Of a stretch of DNA of 15,022 nucleotides, positions 14,975-15,022 are shown piece by piece; position 1 is the stretch's first letter, and each line of letters opens with the position of its first letter. This DNA is from Saccharofermentans sp. (GTDB lineage Bacteria; Bacillota_A; Clostridia; Saccharofermentanales; Saccharofermentanaceae): NCBI GenBank assembly GCA_024692105.1, contig JAILMZ010000142.1, positions 1-15,022 of the forward strand, given 5' to 3'. Below the pieces are notes generated by a model that did not search any database, had not been told where the DNA came from, and saw only the letters and a list, made by a program, of their open reading frames with translations. The position numbers and the translations under genes were made by a program.

Positions 14975-15022
14975 TACAATTGCCTGAGCAGATTCCCGCT
15001 GTATTTTTGTGAATTCGGATAA

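Overview
The window looks like chromosomal DNA of a low-redundancy, carbohydrate-using member of the Clostridia (Bacillota), probably gut or rumen. The clues are a surface protein with ChW repeats and SLH-like repeats, a domain-swapped family 3 glycoside hydrolase of the kind known from Ruminococcus albus and Butyrivibrio, and strong AGGAG-type ribosome binding sites. Arg codons are often AGG/AGA and base composition is close to balanced. The genus cannot be fixed from sequence alone. There are no phage, IS, CRISPR, tRNA or rRNA signals.

The left half (1 to 8774) is transcribed on the minus strand and the right half (8882 to 14974) on the plus strand, diverging from a 107-base AT-rich promoter region at 8775-8881. 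Read in transcription order, the minus side starts with an ABC ATPase, a large multi-pass permease and a zinc-ribbon NUDIX hydrolase (NudC-like). These three are joined by two ATGA stop/start overlaps, so they are almost certainly one translationally coupled operon. After 42 bases comes a 903-residue secreted LRR/SLH-like/ChW surface protein, closed by a clear intrinsic terminator at 2676-2707. Beyond that, with its own ribosome binding site and a possible promoter, is a long secreted-domain acyltransferase-3 protein. It begins at 2549 and runs off the left edge still open (849 codons visible), and it is easy to miss because it has no stop in the window. Its N-terminus holds a signal peptide and two tandem copies of an unrecognised extracytoplasmic domain.

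The plus side has four separate genes. They are a membrane protein with two zinc ribbons and a Tim44-like domain; a cytoplasmic circularly permuted GH3 beta-glycosidase ending in an intrinsic terminator; a TTG-started membrane protein of unknown function whose proline-rich tail carries four copies of an acidic-VI-x-(L/F)-G-x-P motif; and a hemolysin III/PAQR-family membrane protein with an N-terminal extension. The last two have recognisable promoters of their own, so this side is mostly monocistronic.

The genes do not form an obvious single pathway. The main theme on the left is the cell envelope: export, a wall-bound surface protein and an envelope acyltransferase. The items most worth a second look are the duplicated-domain acyltransferase, the VIxLGAP-tail membrane protein, the zinc-ribbon/Tim44 protein and the export/NUDIX operon. 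No complete, clearly new defence or mobile system is visible. The 48 bases after 14974 hold nothing recognisable.
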